Shown: positions 35,088 through 48,800 of the stretch, piece by piece
Layout: every line of letters starts with the position of its first letter
How positions within the stretch are numbered: position 1 is the stretch's first letter
From: Mercenaria mercenaria
Taxonomy: Eukaryota > Mollusca > Bivalvia > Venerida > Veneridae
Direction of reading: 5' to 3'
Assembly: GCF_021730395.1 (NCBI RefSeq)
Contig: NW_026463257.1
Span: 1 to 64,000, forward strand
Length of the DNA: 64,000 nucleotides
Translations under genes and position numbers: made by a program
The notes under the pieces: model-generated
Databases searched by the model: none
What the model was told of the DNA's origin: nothing
Seen by the model: only the letters and a program-made list of their open reading frames with translations

Positions 35088-36224
35088 ACTAACGTAGACC
35101 TCTTGTTTGCGAGAATGACTTGATGCTTGTGAATATTAAATGAAAGGGATCTGCCTGCATCATTATGAAATTGTGTTTCGTTTTGCTTTTGAAACCAGAA
35201 TGTATCTAAAGTCACTAATGGTTGTCGATATATATTGCCCAGCCGCTCCGAACAGTATTTTATGTACATGTAACAAATTTTATGATTTTTCGCTGCATAT
35301 TTATCAAACATTATGAAAACAATGATGATCAATGTTTGGTTCACTAGTGTGCTTTATTCAATGCTCAGAAAAGACAGTGATTCATCAATTATGGTACATT
35401 ATTCAAAATAAACAACACGTTTGTCTGTATCTCCATTTATAAAGAAATAAAACGAAAAAGTGTACATTCATTTTTTTCAAAGTCTAGATATGTTCATCAA
35501 TAAGGAAAATATCAGAATCAATAACAAAAAAAAAACAGTTTTCTTCCATTAGCTTAAAAATCATGTAGGAAAATTCTAGGCTTCGCAAATACATGTATAT
35601 GGATATGGCTGGTCACAGTTCTTATCATTCCAATGGTATTGCCAGATTCCTGCCGCATGAACGCAATGCTCAATCAAATCGTTATTATCTGGTTGCCCAG
35701 GAAACCAGCTAGAGAATGAAGCTGTTCTCCAAGTGTTTATCCACGACCATTCATTTTCTTCAAATACGCCAGTGAGTGCAATTCAAAATTCATCAAGAGC
35801 TAGTATAAAAAGAAATATAAGGATAATGTAAAGATAGGTAAACAAACTTAATATGGATAACTTCATTTTAATGATGAGACAAAAATAGTTTTTAATGTAA
35901 ATTGATAAAAAGATACATAATAGTAATATTTTTAATTAATTATTGCATTTCATATAAAGCCATTTCACTTTTTGATACTACATTTTTATGCTTACATTTC
36001 AGTTTTCATCTCAGCTTGGGTTTTCAAGAAGACCCATTCGCCTTCACATTCGACTTCAACTAGTTGACCTTGCATCTGCTTGCATCTTCTCTGATAAAAA
36101 AATGAAAACAATACTTTATACTGTAAATTTTATTTTGCTATTGATATATTGGAAAATCAATTTAAATTTGAAACGAAAAGCTTAGCCTCTGTAGTATATA
36201 ACTAAATACATATGAGTATGCTTT

Positions 36225-36490
36225 ATTTAATTGCAACACTAGCTTGACAACGTCTAGAAGGAAATTATCAGTATCTTAACGTGTTCATCAAAAAGGAAAG
36301 TGTCAGTATTCTAAAATTAGCTTGACAACGTCTAGACATGTTCATAACACTAGCTTGACAATGTCTAGATATGTTCATCAATAAGGAAAGTGTTAGAAAC
36401 CTAACGCCAGCTTTATAACACTAGCTAGACAACGTTCAGATATGTTGATGAATGAGGAAAGTGTCAGTATTTTAACACTGTCTTAACAAC
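36225..36490 (+). repeat. 57-bp minisatellite in lectin unit A
   Basis: Several degenerate units of CTAGCTTGACAACGTCTAGA, ATGTTCATCAATAAGGAAAG and TGTCAGTATTCTAACA. It is the same satellite as at 39785, 57251 and 59489-61755, here in the intron between CTLD exons a and b. Confidence 0.8.
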
Positions 36491-36540
36491 GTTATTACTA
36501 TTACTTGCTAGTTGTAATTTCTGTTACTTCGTACTTTTTA

Positions 36541-36616
36541 TTTATTGTCATCATCATTATAATTATCATTATATTATTATTATTATCATCATCATCATCA
36601 TCATCATCATTATTAC
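36541..36616 (+). repeat. ATC/ATT microsatellite
   Basis: Uninterrupted ATC triplets (about nine) embedded in ATT/ATC-rich sequence, within the intron of lectin pseudogene A. Confidence 0.85.
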
Positions 36617-37306
36617 ACTAAACATAATTTGTTTTGTTTACTTCGTCCTTAAATTGGAGTTTTCCGTATTAAGTTTATTTACCTTTCATTAAACTACAAA
36701 TATGTTTCCTTTTTTAAATAAAAAGTGATAAATAAAATATTTTGATACCAAAGCATGCATCGTGCGTGTGTGTCAAGTGTTCATTTTCAGTTTTCAATTT
36801 TATTAAGTTCATGTGATGCAATTTGCTTGCTGCTATTTGGTATGCTGAAGAAACAGTGAAGGTAAAACATGAAGAGCCAGCTGGATGAAAGCTGGTTATC
36901 AATGTTTTATGCAGATTGTTTTAGAATAAATAATATTCATGTTTTGAAGAGTTACTATTAGAAAATTATCAAGATACCAGCTGTTCAAAATATATAGTCC
37001 ATATTATTTATCTTTTAAGGACAAAAACCCGAAAAGCAACGACTTATAAAATGGAGACAGTTTTGGCTAATTTCAAGCTAGGGAAACAATAGATGCTCAT
37101 GTGAAATAAAAAAAAACGGTGTCCGATCTTACCAGATCTTCAAGCATTATATTAACGTATGGTAGGATTCTGGTATATTACTCGAGTTACAATAATGGCG
37201 AGTTATGTGAACTTTATACATACATTAGCCTCTGCAAAAGTTACTCGTTCATGACCAAAATTGTAGCAAGTATTCCCAAAATTAAGCCATCCGGTTGCAC
37301 ATCTAT

Positions 37307-39059
37307 CTACAAATAAAAATATTAGAACTTCCTAGGTAATGAAGGTGAAACTTTATAAAAAAATATCGGCTTCTATTGTTCAACATTGACAAACCAAATT
37401 TTATAAAACAAACGTGTAATACTCAACATGAAATATACTTAATAAACAGTCATATTTTATCATTTTGTAGCCATACAGTCTTTAGTTTTGAAAAGTCAGA
37501 AAACAAAATAGTTTTTACAATTTTACAATGTTTCGTATTGTTTCGTTTAAAAGTTTCATATTTTTGTTTTTGCTTCTGTTAACAAGAATTTCCCTTGATG
37601 AAATGAAAACATTCCTTTTATGTGGTACAAGTAGTTCAGTATATGTCTAGCTAACAACCAGTTCTGTAGTCTTCAACATAATTATCTGTTTGTGTGTATA
37701 TTTGTTGTTACAATAGATACAAGTATTTTGTTTTTCTTGTCTTTTTCATAAAAGTATGTATTGTCATTAAAATGGATAAAATTAAAAGCAGCCAAAAATT
37801 AAGAAAAAGATATTGTATTGTTTTGTTCGTAATTTTGAATACATCAGTTACGTTATATATAAAAGTATCTGATTAACAATTGTTGTTTGTATTATTACAA
37901 AAATATACTCAAGACATCCTGCATAAAATCTCTCAAAACCAAGCCAGAGACCTGCTTCACGAATTTAAAAACAAGATATGTTTGATGACAGTGCGCTTGA
38001 CTGTTTGACACCCTTGCACATACTAGGTTACACACAAACGGTATACAAACATTTTCTAAGTTGAAATTTAGTATCATATCCCAACCTGACCTCCCCCACT
38101 CCCAGACAAAATGGCAAATAGCCTTTTGAAACATAATACATGTACAAAGTGTAATCAGGTTTGTATAGTCCCTTAACATCTTGATATAAATTCTATTATA
38201 ATACAAACCGAAAAACGCATTGACATTACTTTTTTATTTTTCCATTATGTTTCTTTTTGAATACTTAATCAGTAAAACCAAATTTAAATCTTATTGGGAT
38301 ACATTTAATGTTAATGTGCAAATACCAACACTCAATTTTTGAAAACTAGCATGAAAATGGTAAGAACTGATAAAAAAAATAAACCATTAAGCAATACGGT
38401 TTATAAAACAATGTGCTCATGTAAAATAGAAACCCTCTTCTATATATATTTAATAGGAAAATATTATCACTACACAGTCAATCGTCAAAGGTGCAGATAT
38501 GTTGCCAAATTCACCTGGACTTACATAGGTTGATTTCTACATACAAAGTAAAAACATTACACCAAGCGCGCAGCCAGGATATGTTTTAAGATATCGTACA
38601 TACATCCGTCAATATGGTTCTTAAAATCCCCGCATAAAGGAAACAATATGCACTTGAAAGTAACAATCAAGTGTTTGTTCAATAACATATTTAGGAGATT
38701 TGAATGCACTGTAAGTTTCTTCTGAAGTGTGGGAAAAGCGCATAACGAGATTTCAGGATACCAAATATTATGAATTATTGCGCACAAAGCAAACACGTTG
38801 AGCATAAAAATAACATATGCAATCCCGGATACCCCTGTCTTCTAAATATATTCCTAACCATTCGAAACTTTTGTTTTTATTTTGCAACTTTTCAATTTAA
38901 AAAGCATCATTGTTGTATCCGGTAAATGCTAAATAAAATATTTTGTTAACAAGAAGCAGATTATGACATTGGTACCATTTTTTATTGAATAAAGATGAAT
39001 AAATCACTTTTTATAAAAACGTGTCGTTTTAATTAATGGAATATTTCATACAGAAATAG
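37307..39059. repeat. 5' flank of lectin unit A (paralogous to B and D) and spacer
   Basis: 37330-38300 aligns in pieces with 40654-41345 of unit B (ATACTCAACATGAAATATAC; GCATTGACATTACTTTTT), and 37905-38080 also aligns with 17700-17890 of unit D. 38300-39059 is anonymous. No signal-peptide exon was recognised. Confidence 0.55.
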
Positions 39060-40287
39060 AAACTTTTGCATCAAGGCACTGGTATTAGACTATTGTCCTA
39101 GACCGCTCATCTGAGTATTACAGATCGCTTCGCAAAATATTCCGAGATTAAACCTACTAAGGCTTTTTGGTCGAAATTAGCAGCACATAGCAGAAACGCT
39201 ACAGCTATGGTGCAAGGGTTGTTTCGCAACTTGAATTAATTATATGGTTCCGAAGCATCTTCATTTAGATTTTATCTAGAAAAGTTATATTGTGGCTTCT
39301 TTTTTAACAAAATTAAAACTAAAGAAATGATGTACTTGACCTCTCTGTAACAAAGACAAATGAGCATAATGTTTTGTTAATTCTATAAATTTCTTTGTCC
39401 TTCATTAGCAAAAAGGTCACAGTAAGTCATTTGTGCTTTGACTTACTACATAAGGTTGAACCACCGGCCTTTTAAAGTCAATTTAAAAAGTTTCGTCATA
39501 GGAAAAAAGCCTTCACCCCGTTTGAGTGTTTAAACCCTTATCCGCAAAAATATGATTCTTACCATATCCATTCTGAAACTAATACCGCAATTTTTCTATA
39601 TCGGTAATTTTATTTTTTACTTATAAGCTTCTATAAAGATACATCAATTATGGTACACTATTCAAAATTTACAATACGGTTATCTCTAGTTAGGATATCT
39701 ATTTTTAAGACAACAAAACGAAAAAGTGTGCAGTCATATTTTTATATTAATGCTTGTGTTAGTTCGTATTTTTTGTTCGTCAGTCGGAAGATGTGAGCAT
39801 TCCAACACTAACATGACAACGTCTAAATATGTTCTTCACTAAGGAAAGTATCAGTACTCCAGAGTAAAGATATATCCATCGATAACGAAAGTATCAGTAT
39901 ATCAACGCAAGCTTTACAAGGTCTAGATAAATCCTTCGATAACGAAGAAATCAGTATTCTAACAGAAGCTTGACAACGTCTAGATACGTCCATCGATAAG
40001 GAAGGTATCAGCATTCTAAGCTAGTTTGACAATGTCTGGATATGCTCATCAATAAGGAAAGTATCAGTATATTTACCTTTCAATTATAAAGGCCGAAAAG
40101 TCTTTGAAAAAGATGGAGACCGTGTTGTCTAATTTTGATCTAGGGAAAGATGTATGCTCATGTGAAATAATAAACGGTGTCAGATCTTAACTAATCTTCA
40201 TGCATTATATTTAACATATGGAAGAACTCAGTAATAAAATATTGTTCTAGTTAAAATGATGACGAATTCTATGAACTTTATACATAC
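39060..40287 (+). repeat. left half of lectin unit B, including 57-bp minisatellite
   Basis: 39150-39210 (AAATTAGCAGCACATAGCAG) and 39643-39760 (CATCAATTATGGTACACTAT; AACGAAAAAGTGTGCAGTC) match units A and C. 39785-40075 is a run of the 57-bp satellite (TTGACAACGTCTAGATACGT, CATCGATAAGGAAGGTATCA). CTLD exons b and c, expected here by comparison with unit A, are absent. Confidence 0.65.
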
Positions 40288-40369
40288 ATTAGCCTCTGCA
40301 AACGTTATTTTTTATGACCAAAATAGTAGCAAGTATTTCCAAAATTAACCTAACCGGTTGCACATCTAC
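40288..40369 (-). pseudogene. orphan N-terminal C-type lectin exon (copy B)
   Basis: This is homologous to exon a of copy A. It keeps acceptor TTATTTGCAG, the CATG start, VNFGNTCYYFGHK and donor GTATGT. The CTLD Trp codon is TAG, and the exon is one base shorter than in copy A (82 against 83), shifting the end of the frame. With its partner exons missing, this is a dead gene. Confidence 0.75.
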
Positions 40370-40417
40370 CTGCAAATAAAGAAATCAGAATCCCTAGATA
40401 ATAAGGATATAATATAT

Positions 40418-40653
40418 GAGCCGGGCCATGAGAAAACCAACCCAGTGGGTTTGCGACCAGCATGGATCAAGACAAGCCTGCGCATCCGCACAGTCTGGTC
40501 AGGATCCATGCTGTTCGCTAACAGTTTCTGTAATTCCAATAGGCTTTGATAGCAAACAACATGGATGCTGACCAGACTGCGCGGATGCGCAGGCTGGTCT
40601 GGATCCATGCTAGTCGCAAACCCACTATGTTGGTTATCCATATGGCACGGCTC
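40418..40653. mobile_element. palindromic MITE, GAGCCGYGCCATG family (copy 3)
   Basis: The inverted ends are GAGCCGGGCCATGAGAAAAC and the complement of GAGCCGTGCCATATGGATAA. ATAT flanks both sides. The inner arms hold AGCATGGATC and GACCAGACTGCGCGGATGCG. The matching place in unit A (37.34-37.40 kb) lacks it, so it landed after the A/B duplication. Confidence 0.82.
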
Positions 40654-41345
40654 ATATACATTGTACAAATAGAATTTTTAAAAACAAACTTGCAATACTT
40701 AACATGAAATAAACTTCATAAACGGTCATAATGTTTAAACAAACATATTGGTTTTTAGTCGTGTGACAAAGTGGCATCTGTGGTATATTTTGAATCTCTA
40801 TGTATTTCAAATGAAACGAACTTTGACAATAATATTTACAGGTGTAATCGGGATTGTATAGTAGTCGCAACTTGACCGCGATGGTTGGCCTTAGGTTGAT
40901 TATTCATATCGATTATTTCATCGTAGGAAATAAGGGATGCTTAGGATAGCCGTGTATATTTATATGGAATTAGTCTGTATACAGTGCAGTATCAAAGTAT
41001 GTATACTTACATTTGATCAGTTAAAACTTTTCAATACATTAATTTATGTTTCCGCAAATTCATATTTTCATTTTCTGGTGCAGCTCGTGTTTTTACGTAC
41101 ACTCCTTTTAAGTAATTGGTTGTGCCTCATTATGTATTATAATACAAAGGTCAACCATCGGGGTTAAGTTGCGTCCACTATATATTCGACCTATATTTTG
41201 ATACATTTTTCATAATAATGCAGAACTGACGCATTGACATTACTTTTTAATCAACATTTTCCGACTTTGTACTTTTTAATTAACATTTTCCGACTATGTA
41301 TTATTTGAATACTTATTAAAATCCAATTTGAATAATTTTACTAAT
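40654..41345. repeat. 5' flank of lectin unit B
   Basis: It aligns with 37.4-38.3 kb of unit A. Near its end a 28-bp unit (ACTTTTTAAT.AACATTTTCC) is tandemly doubled only in this copy. Confidence 0.55.
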
Positions 41346-44300
41346 ATGACTATTTGTTTGAGAAAATAACTGGCAACACCTTTACCTGCCTCTCCCACTG
41401 AACCCTTCCACAGATTTTATAATTATACACATTTCTAAAGTACAGTGATTTACTGCAGACACCTCAAGAGCGAAAATAGTTACATATAAAAATTTGGTAC
41501 AGATGAAAATATAATACAGAAATAAAGAAATTCATGCCAGATAGATTTACATGTAAATCTTTGAAAGTAAGATTAATCGATTAGTTTACAAAGAATGTAT
41601 GAAGTACTTGAGCTACAGTTATTTTACATATTAAGCCTTTTAGACAAACAACGAAAGTGTATTTTCTGTCTTGTGTTCCAAATCGGCCTATATAATAATA
41701 TCATGTATCTAATAAAGAAATGATTATGCAGAACATTGTACTTGTGGGTCAGAGTTGAGTATAATACTCTGCATCTCAGTATAGCCGATGGAGCTCATTC
41801 AACACGGGTAAACTGGCTATTGCAGGCCGAGCTAGCTATAATCATAGCTGATATGTGCTCTTTGTCCAATACAATGTTACGAATACCTCTCAGTAGTGCA
41901 ATTATAAGGCCTAGAATAATTGCTTGTTTACGGTAATGCCCCAAGAATGAATTACAGAAGCTGACAGGAAAGCTATGATCAGGTTACCTTAAACAAACAA
42001 CTTTTAATTTTAGGCATAACAACCCTTTCAATATTTAACTTTAACTGTAATAGGTTTGTCAGTATTTCACTTTCTAGCATACATGTCTTCAAAATGTTAT
42101 GTCGAAATACACAGCATTGGCTTGATACATTTATATCTGCCTTTGTATGTATTCTTGTCGTTATATTGATGAGTTTATTCCAACTTATAGTAGCTAATTA
42201 TAAAGTTTATAACATTATTAAAGCCAAGTACCAGTTCTCTTGTCCAGTTCCAGTTGACAGGATTAGAAATGTCAATGTATGCTATTAATGCCTGTCTACA
42301 ACCTGATTGGTACAATGTAAATTGCTACAAAAATTTCTTAGCGGGTTGCTTTCAATATGTCTAATTGCTTAAGAAAATATATTCTCAAATCTTTTAACGA
42401 GGCATACCCGTAAGTAAAGATACCCTATGCCTGCATATGTATTAAGACAGTATCACAACGAGGTAATGCATTATAAAGAATGTTAGCTTTAAGTCTGCGT
42501 TCTTTGATGTGGATTTTTGTCCTTGTTTATATGCCAAAGGACGGCTTATTACGGAATTAGTCAGCATGTACCAGACGTGTTTGGAACAACCATGAAGCTA
42601 CATCAAACAACCAGCAAACTGTTTTACTATAAAAAATACCAGTGTGTATCTGTGCCGTTTGCTCGTTACATTATCCCTTTGTGGTTTTGTTTTTATGCAT
42701 TTGCGAAGAACAAATGTGTACCATTTACAGCTTTCTCGTGGTTGCATATTAAGTGCTGGATGTTTCATTAGGTTCTTTCATGTATTATTTGCGTTTACAG
42801 GCATTGGCATGAAGAGAACCTTTGTTTATGATACTGCTTCGTCGCATATAAACAAAGGCATCAAGCTGTAAGTCGGTAAATGGAGCCAGATAAAATTCTA
42901 GTTCCTTCAGAAAATAGACAGCTTAAAAACATCTAAACTACCTGATGTTCATATTTCTAATATGAAGCCATGTTCGAGGAGGGACATACTAAATAGCTGG
43001 CCTTCTTTATTCCAGATAAAATTGACAAATTTCAAATAACTACAGTACACAACAGGACCCGTTTTAAATGTCTGTAGCTTACATTTTCTTCAAGAATAAT
43101 GTCAGTGCTGAAAAAAGAAAATTGGGGTCACGTGTTTCAGTCAAACAAACAAACTAAAAAGTCAGCTAAAATGATACCCCAAATTGTATTGATGGTGTAT
43201 GACCTAAATTTCCATAATAAATCTGTCATGCTATCGTATAATTGCGAAAATGCTTCCTAAGTGTCAAGGATCTGTTATGTGCTTTTAGCAAAAAAAGAAC
43301 AACAACAATGCAATGAAATGAAGGAAAATAGCTCTACAAAGAGAAAAAGGAGGACTATTTGAATCCGCCATTTTGCGACTTTTCCGCGCCAGTTTCCTCT
43401 TAAAGACACTGATTCTGGTATGCCTGGTGTGTGGCCTATGGAGATGATAAGGTCTGCGTATTGGCGATAAGGGCCAATACACAAGTCAGGACCATTGGTA
43501 GACTTGCTTCTGTTTATCATAATAAGCTACTGTATAGCTACTGTGCAGTAAATAAATTGCAGGTGATATTTCTCACCATTATAGCAAATCAGTTCTCACC
43601 TTTATAACGAGTTTAGAAAGCTTGATTGAATTAGGGCTAAATAAACAAAGTGATAAGATACAACAGTGTTTTATCATATTTTTAATAAAGTAAGTTTTTT
43701 AACAATAACATCTCATTATTGCTGTTTTTTATTATCAAAAATATATAAAATGCATTCAGGCACATAGCTTTTAGAAGTAATAAATTATTGTGTATTTTGA
43801 ACAATGATATATCTTTATTGCTGGATTTTATTATACATAAAAGAAAGTTAACATTATTTAGACAACACAAGAGGAATTAAGCATTTTTAATATATAACAT
43901 CCTTCTGTCTATATACCTTCTTTATCTATTAAAAATGCAACTGAACGCTTCTTTAATTTCTAATAAAATCCAGCAATTATCTTTTTTTTTTCATTTTTAT
44001 TTTGTTACTTTTGATAAAAAGATCATAATCATTGAATAAACAAACTTGTAATTTCTCTTATTGAGTTTTGAATAATTATTTTATAGTGAGAAATGCTTTG
44101 CTATAAGAGTTATAATTTAATTGGCCAGGACATTACTCAACATGACTGAGCAATCAAAATTAGTATCTTATCAATTAAAATAATTTTGTGTACATGCTGA
44201 AAAAAGACTAAAAAAACAACAGCATTTCAATTAATAAAATGCAAAACACAGGAAATAACCAATTTACCTGTAGGCAATAAAATTTATGATTCTCTGACAA

Positions 44301-45502
44301 TGATTAGGCTACATGTCAAGTCTACAGGGGTTTTATGGACCCTTATCAGGCTGGACCAGACAGGATCTCGTATATTGGGGATTAAAAAGTCTGGTATTAT
44401 GGGGAGGGGGGTCACTTATATAGGAGATTTTCTTTGCCTATAAGTATCTGTATACCTTAATTGTGACCCTTGCATTGCTTAATTCTGTTGAATCTGGATG
44501 GATAAGTATTGCCACTTGACTTTCATTACTATGTGCACTTCATAGAACCATATAAATGCCAGTGCAATAACACGTCATGTATATGGAATGTACATTTGTC
44601 AATTAAATGTATTAGAGGAGTACTGAAGTACCTATAACAATTCTTAAATATCTATTGAAAAGTTGTAAATATCTGTTTGTTTTATTTATGGGTCTTTGGA
44701 TGAGTCATTTGATTTGAAAACATAATTATGTCATATACTGTAATGCAACAGAAAATATTAAGGGGGTTAATTTTGATGTTCCCTACAAAAACATACAAAA
44801 ATGATCCATTGAGGAGCCTCTCTTTTTGATATAAATCTATTGCCCTTATAAATACAGCTATGGACCTCAACAAGTGAATATGTTTCACTGTTTTGATATC
44901 TTATACATGAGATACATTAATTCAGTTTTTTTAAAGTCATGAATTAACATTTCTGAAATTGTTCTAGATATATTTAATTAAATAAAAGGTAGTACCCCTT
45001 TGGGGCCTCATTTTTTGGTCGATTCAAGCCAACAAATCGTATATGTAGTCCATTTCTGATTCAGTATAATTTATAATAGTTAAATACAAACTTTGATGCT
45101 TTCTTCATAAGAAACATCTATTCACACGCAGTTTTAAAATTAAACATACAGAAAAATCTGATTACGTCCCTTTTTAGTATGTATCTTGAGAAATAGGAGT
45201 ATGTTGGAGCAAACTTGTCAATATTAAATGGTTGTCTGTCCATGCTAGTGATATCTTATCCATGTTTAGGTCATATTGAACAGAACTATATAGATAAATT
45301 TCAATTTAAAGAAAACCCTTTTTTTCAAGACATTTTACCTCCCTTTTTTAAATTGATTTAAAAGGTTCCAGGGCAGATAGAGCGTGTCCCCTCCTCTTGT
45401 TGGATTTTGGATGCCTTAAAGTAATTTCATGCAAAATTTGGTGCTTTCTTCACAAACGGGAACATCTTTGCCATTTTTCCATATCTTACTCGCTATATTA
45501 CA
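41346..45502. other. anonymous DNA, no gene recognised
   Basis: Short frames at 41736-41936, 42094-42288, 42517-42871 and 43275-43520 have no family signature. 43360-43500 is a GC-richer patch with CCGCCATTTTGCGACTTTTC that may be a repeat or a promoter-like spot. The rest is AT-rich. Confidence 0.4.
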
Positions 45503-45835
45503 TGATGATGATGATGATATGATGGTATACCAGTGTCAACGATAACGATTACGATGATGGTATGATATTACATGATGATATTACTTTGGGTGTAATGATG
45601 ATATGGTATAAAGAATCTGATATGATGATGGTGGTGGTATGATGATGATAGCAATGATTGTGATATAACGGAATGATAATGATATGATATCATACTGGTA
45701 CATTATGGTACGATAATAACGATGGTAACGTCGAATATTGTAATGATGATGATGGTGATAATATTCTCATGACGATATGCCAACAATGGCGACGATGATG
45801 CTGCTGATGATGATAATAATGATGATGATGACCAA
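45503..45835 (+). repeat. degenerate GAT/GATGAT microsatellite tract
   Basis: About 330 bases dominated by GATGAT and GATATGATG words with scattered changes. It is an old, drifting simple repeat. Confidence 0.8.
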
Positions 45836-48800
45836 TTACTGATCTGAATAATTGTGATAATGCTCTCTATTACTAATTCGTTTTAATGTATTGTAATCAT
45901 CAAGTATTTCAGTTGGTATACTAGCGATACTCGAGCATTAGGGGGATACATCAGGTTAAATGAATGAAAGGTAAGAAGTAGAAGACAGGTAAAAGGTGAA
46001 ATTACGTTTGACTTGGTTTTGAATATGTGTGAAAAGCTGCTTTTCTTTGTTAAATTTTTCAGGAAGTTAAGTTTAAAAAGAAATGATAATAATATATTTA
46101 TGAAAATATTGAATATTATGCATTTTAAGTAGGCGGTCGAAAACATTGTCATAGGTAGATCACTTGTCCCTCTCTGTTGGGTGTTCGAACCACGTGCATG
46201 GTTAAATGCAGCATGTAAGAAGCAATCCAGCTAGCTTACAAAGAAATCGATTATTCTACTGCAGCACTCGCTCTTGTCTTTATCATAAGTTGTTTCTACC
46301 ACGGACAAGACTGTTCATTAAAGCATATCTGCTGTGACTTCAGTGCGCATTTAAGAAATTGCAGGCATTCGGATGTGAGCTTGAGGAGAGTTTCATACTA
46401 TTTCTGTCAGTAGCATTAAATCTCAATACATATTAGCGGGCCAGGCATTTGCATATGTTTGATACATATAAAGTCATATTTATAACCGTTGGAAACCTTT
46501 AAAGATTTCTATATTTTCTGTAACCTTTCATTTAGATTATTAAGGTATCACAAGTTATAAATGTTCTTATTTCGTCAAGTCCTTTGTTCTTAATTTTCAG
46601 TATAAGAAGACATGACGTCTAGTTTCAGCTACAAATATAAAGGTGCCCGTACGACAGAATCCAGATGAAACTTAATTATAAATAGTAACAAAAGCGTCTA
46701 GTTTAAGTCTTGAATTTGTAAAGGTGAGTTATTCCTTTTATATACTCTTAAGCTCATGTAATAAACGTATAATTTTGACAAAGAACTTGAAAACAATATC
46801 AACAAATAAACAACATTCTGTGTACTGATTGGACGAATTCTATTTTATAAAATATTTAGTGGCCATCGATACACATGTGACTTTGGTATGGCATATTACA
46901 ATTTATAAATTGAAGCAAACAATGAACAATTCGCCTCACTTTCTCATCAGCTGTATTTTGCCAGTTTCTTCATTGTCAGCCTATAACATGGGCTTATGCC
47001 TTTTGCGTTGCCTGTAAGTTGCTATGCTGTCAAGCTAGTGATTTTTCTTCTATTCATATTCATTTCTATAAATTTAAACATGTTATATGCCATAATATCA
47101 ATGAAATAAATCGCGGCCATTTCCCATCTACCTCTGTGTTTGTCGTTTGTGATAAGAATATTTTTAGAATATATGTACTGACGCCGTGCAACGACTGTCG
47201 TAGATATAGTGAACCTCATAAAATCTCTGTATGTTCTACCTTGATCATAACCGGTCTTAAGTTGATCAAGACTTTGGCAGCCACCTGCCCTTGGCAACTG
47301 CATAGGTTTATTCTTTTGTGGGTTGTTTAACAGAGGTTTGGCTGTATATTTTGTAATTGAGCGGTTGCGATTTTGTACTTGTATGGATACGTATAGGTGT
47401 GGGTTCAAAGAGCGTCTCATATATGTACAAAAGGTTTTAGCGATGTCAAAGTTCAAAAAATAATTAAGAAGTATCAGTTTTCTGTGACTTTTAAAAGCTT
47501 GCTATTTTTACGTAGACATCCTCGTCTGTATGATGATAAAAAGCCAAAAGGAGATATAGATTGCTAATTCTTAAACATTTTTCACTAAAAGCTACCATAT
47601 GGTTATGTTATTTATGACAACTCTGTTCAGCTTGTTATGCATAAACCGGTAATAATGACTGTGTGAGCATTACTTATACTGTTATATATATATGTATGAA
47701 AGGGTTCTAGCGATGTCGAATTTGGAAAATTAACACCAAGTAAAAGTTTTCTGTGAATTTTGTAATATGTTACATTCTGTTGGCATTGGATTCTGATGCT
47801 CTTTATATCTATTTTAGAAATGGAAAAATGTAAATTCTCCATTTTTCAAGTAAAGAAAATACTGCTAAGCCTACATCCTCTATTGGATGCTAAATATTTA
47901 CAGTTGAGGACAAAAATATATAGCCTTCATTTCACTACAAATTATATCATCAGAAGTATATGCACCTTTATGACATATTTCTTATGAATAAATGGAAATG
48001 CTATGCAACAAAATTGTACAGTATTATGAAACAGTCAAAGCCTTGACTGCTGCATACATGTTTTGACATTTAAATACTTTGATAATTAGATCAATGACAT
48101 CAATTCCTTCTTTAAACGATGACAACATGTCTTAATAGATTTAAAACATCAAACACTATTTGCACCAGCAACAAAAGAAACAGGATAAACTATTTTCCCG
48201 TTATTTTCAATGTTAATTTTGTATGTTTTCATCACACTGGCTTAAAATGGCATAATTGCTTCAAAAGAAAGAAGTTGTTCGTGCAATCAGTTCATTTATT
48301 TGAGACATACTTAATGACCGATGCATAATTCATTTATAAGCATAGTATTCTTTCACAACATGTAAAATACATAAGCTTTTATACAGTTATCATCATTACA
48401 TTAATTAATAAAGCAATGTGCAGTTATTAATGCTAAGAAATGACCTTACACTTTACTAAACTCTCTAACCTTGAAATAACCCTAATGCAGCACAGGTAAA
48501 AAAAACTAAGAATGGCAATCTCACCGTTAAAAACTTTGCCATAAAATAACACATTTGTTTTAGATAATATAGGTGCATGTATGCAGTAAATGCAAATGGA
48601 GTTTTCTATACAATACATTAAAATATAAGTACATGTATCAAACATGATTTTGAATAGAGATTAAGAAAATGTTCTCACAACCATCTTTAACAGTTGTTCA
48701 ACATGCCTAAAGTACTTACCAATAGGATATTTTGTCACGTCTGTTTAGGTGAACTTTGTTAAAATTCCATAATGTTAAAACCCGATACAACAATTCTCAA

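Larger units (their letters stand above)
35576..37306 (-). pseudogene. C-type lectin domain pseudogene (copy A)
   Basis: All three CTLD exons are recognisable on the minus strand. Exon a is 37306-37224 (CATGWLNFGNTCYNFGHE, donor GTATGT, phase 0). Exon b is 36090-35996 (RRCKQMQGQLVEVECEGEW, donor GTAAGC). Exon c is 35799-35576 (ALDEF then IALTGVFEENEWSWINTW, PGQPDNND, WNDKNC, TCICEA, stop). Two lesions stand out. The Trp of the FWIALT box is TGA (35785-35783). Exon b is 95 bp, leaving two bases, whereas exon c needs one; compared with copy C, exon b carries about seven extra bases before its donor. The loop motif is QPD, the galactose-type form, unlike its neighbours. It was probably once functional, as the exons are otherwise well kept. 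Confidence 0.78.

Noticed and set aside
36225-37223. A fourth exon of lectin copy A within the satellite
   Set aside because: No further CTLD-like residues; exons a and b already join in phase.
43275-43520. 81-codon minus-strand frame with a hydrophobic C-terminus
   Set aside because: No splice context or homologous family known to me; the GC-richer patch may be a repeat.
47022-47456. 144-codon minus-strand frame
   Set aside because: It covers a dispersed repeat also present at 49745, has no domain signature and no conserved frame between the copies.
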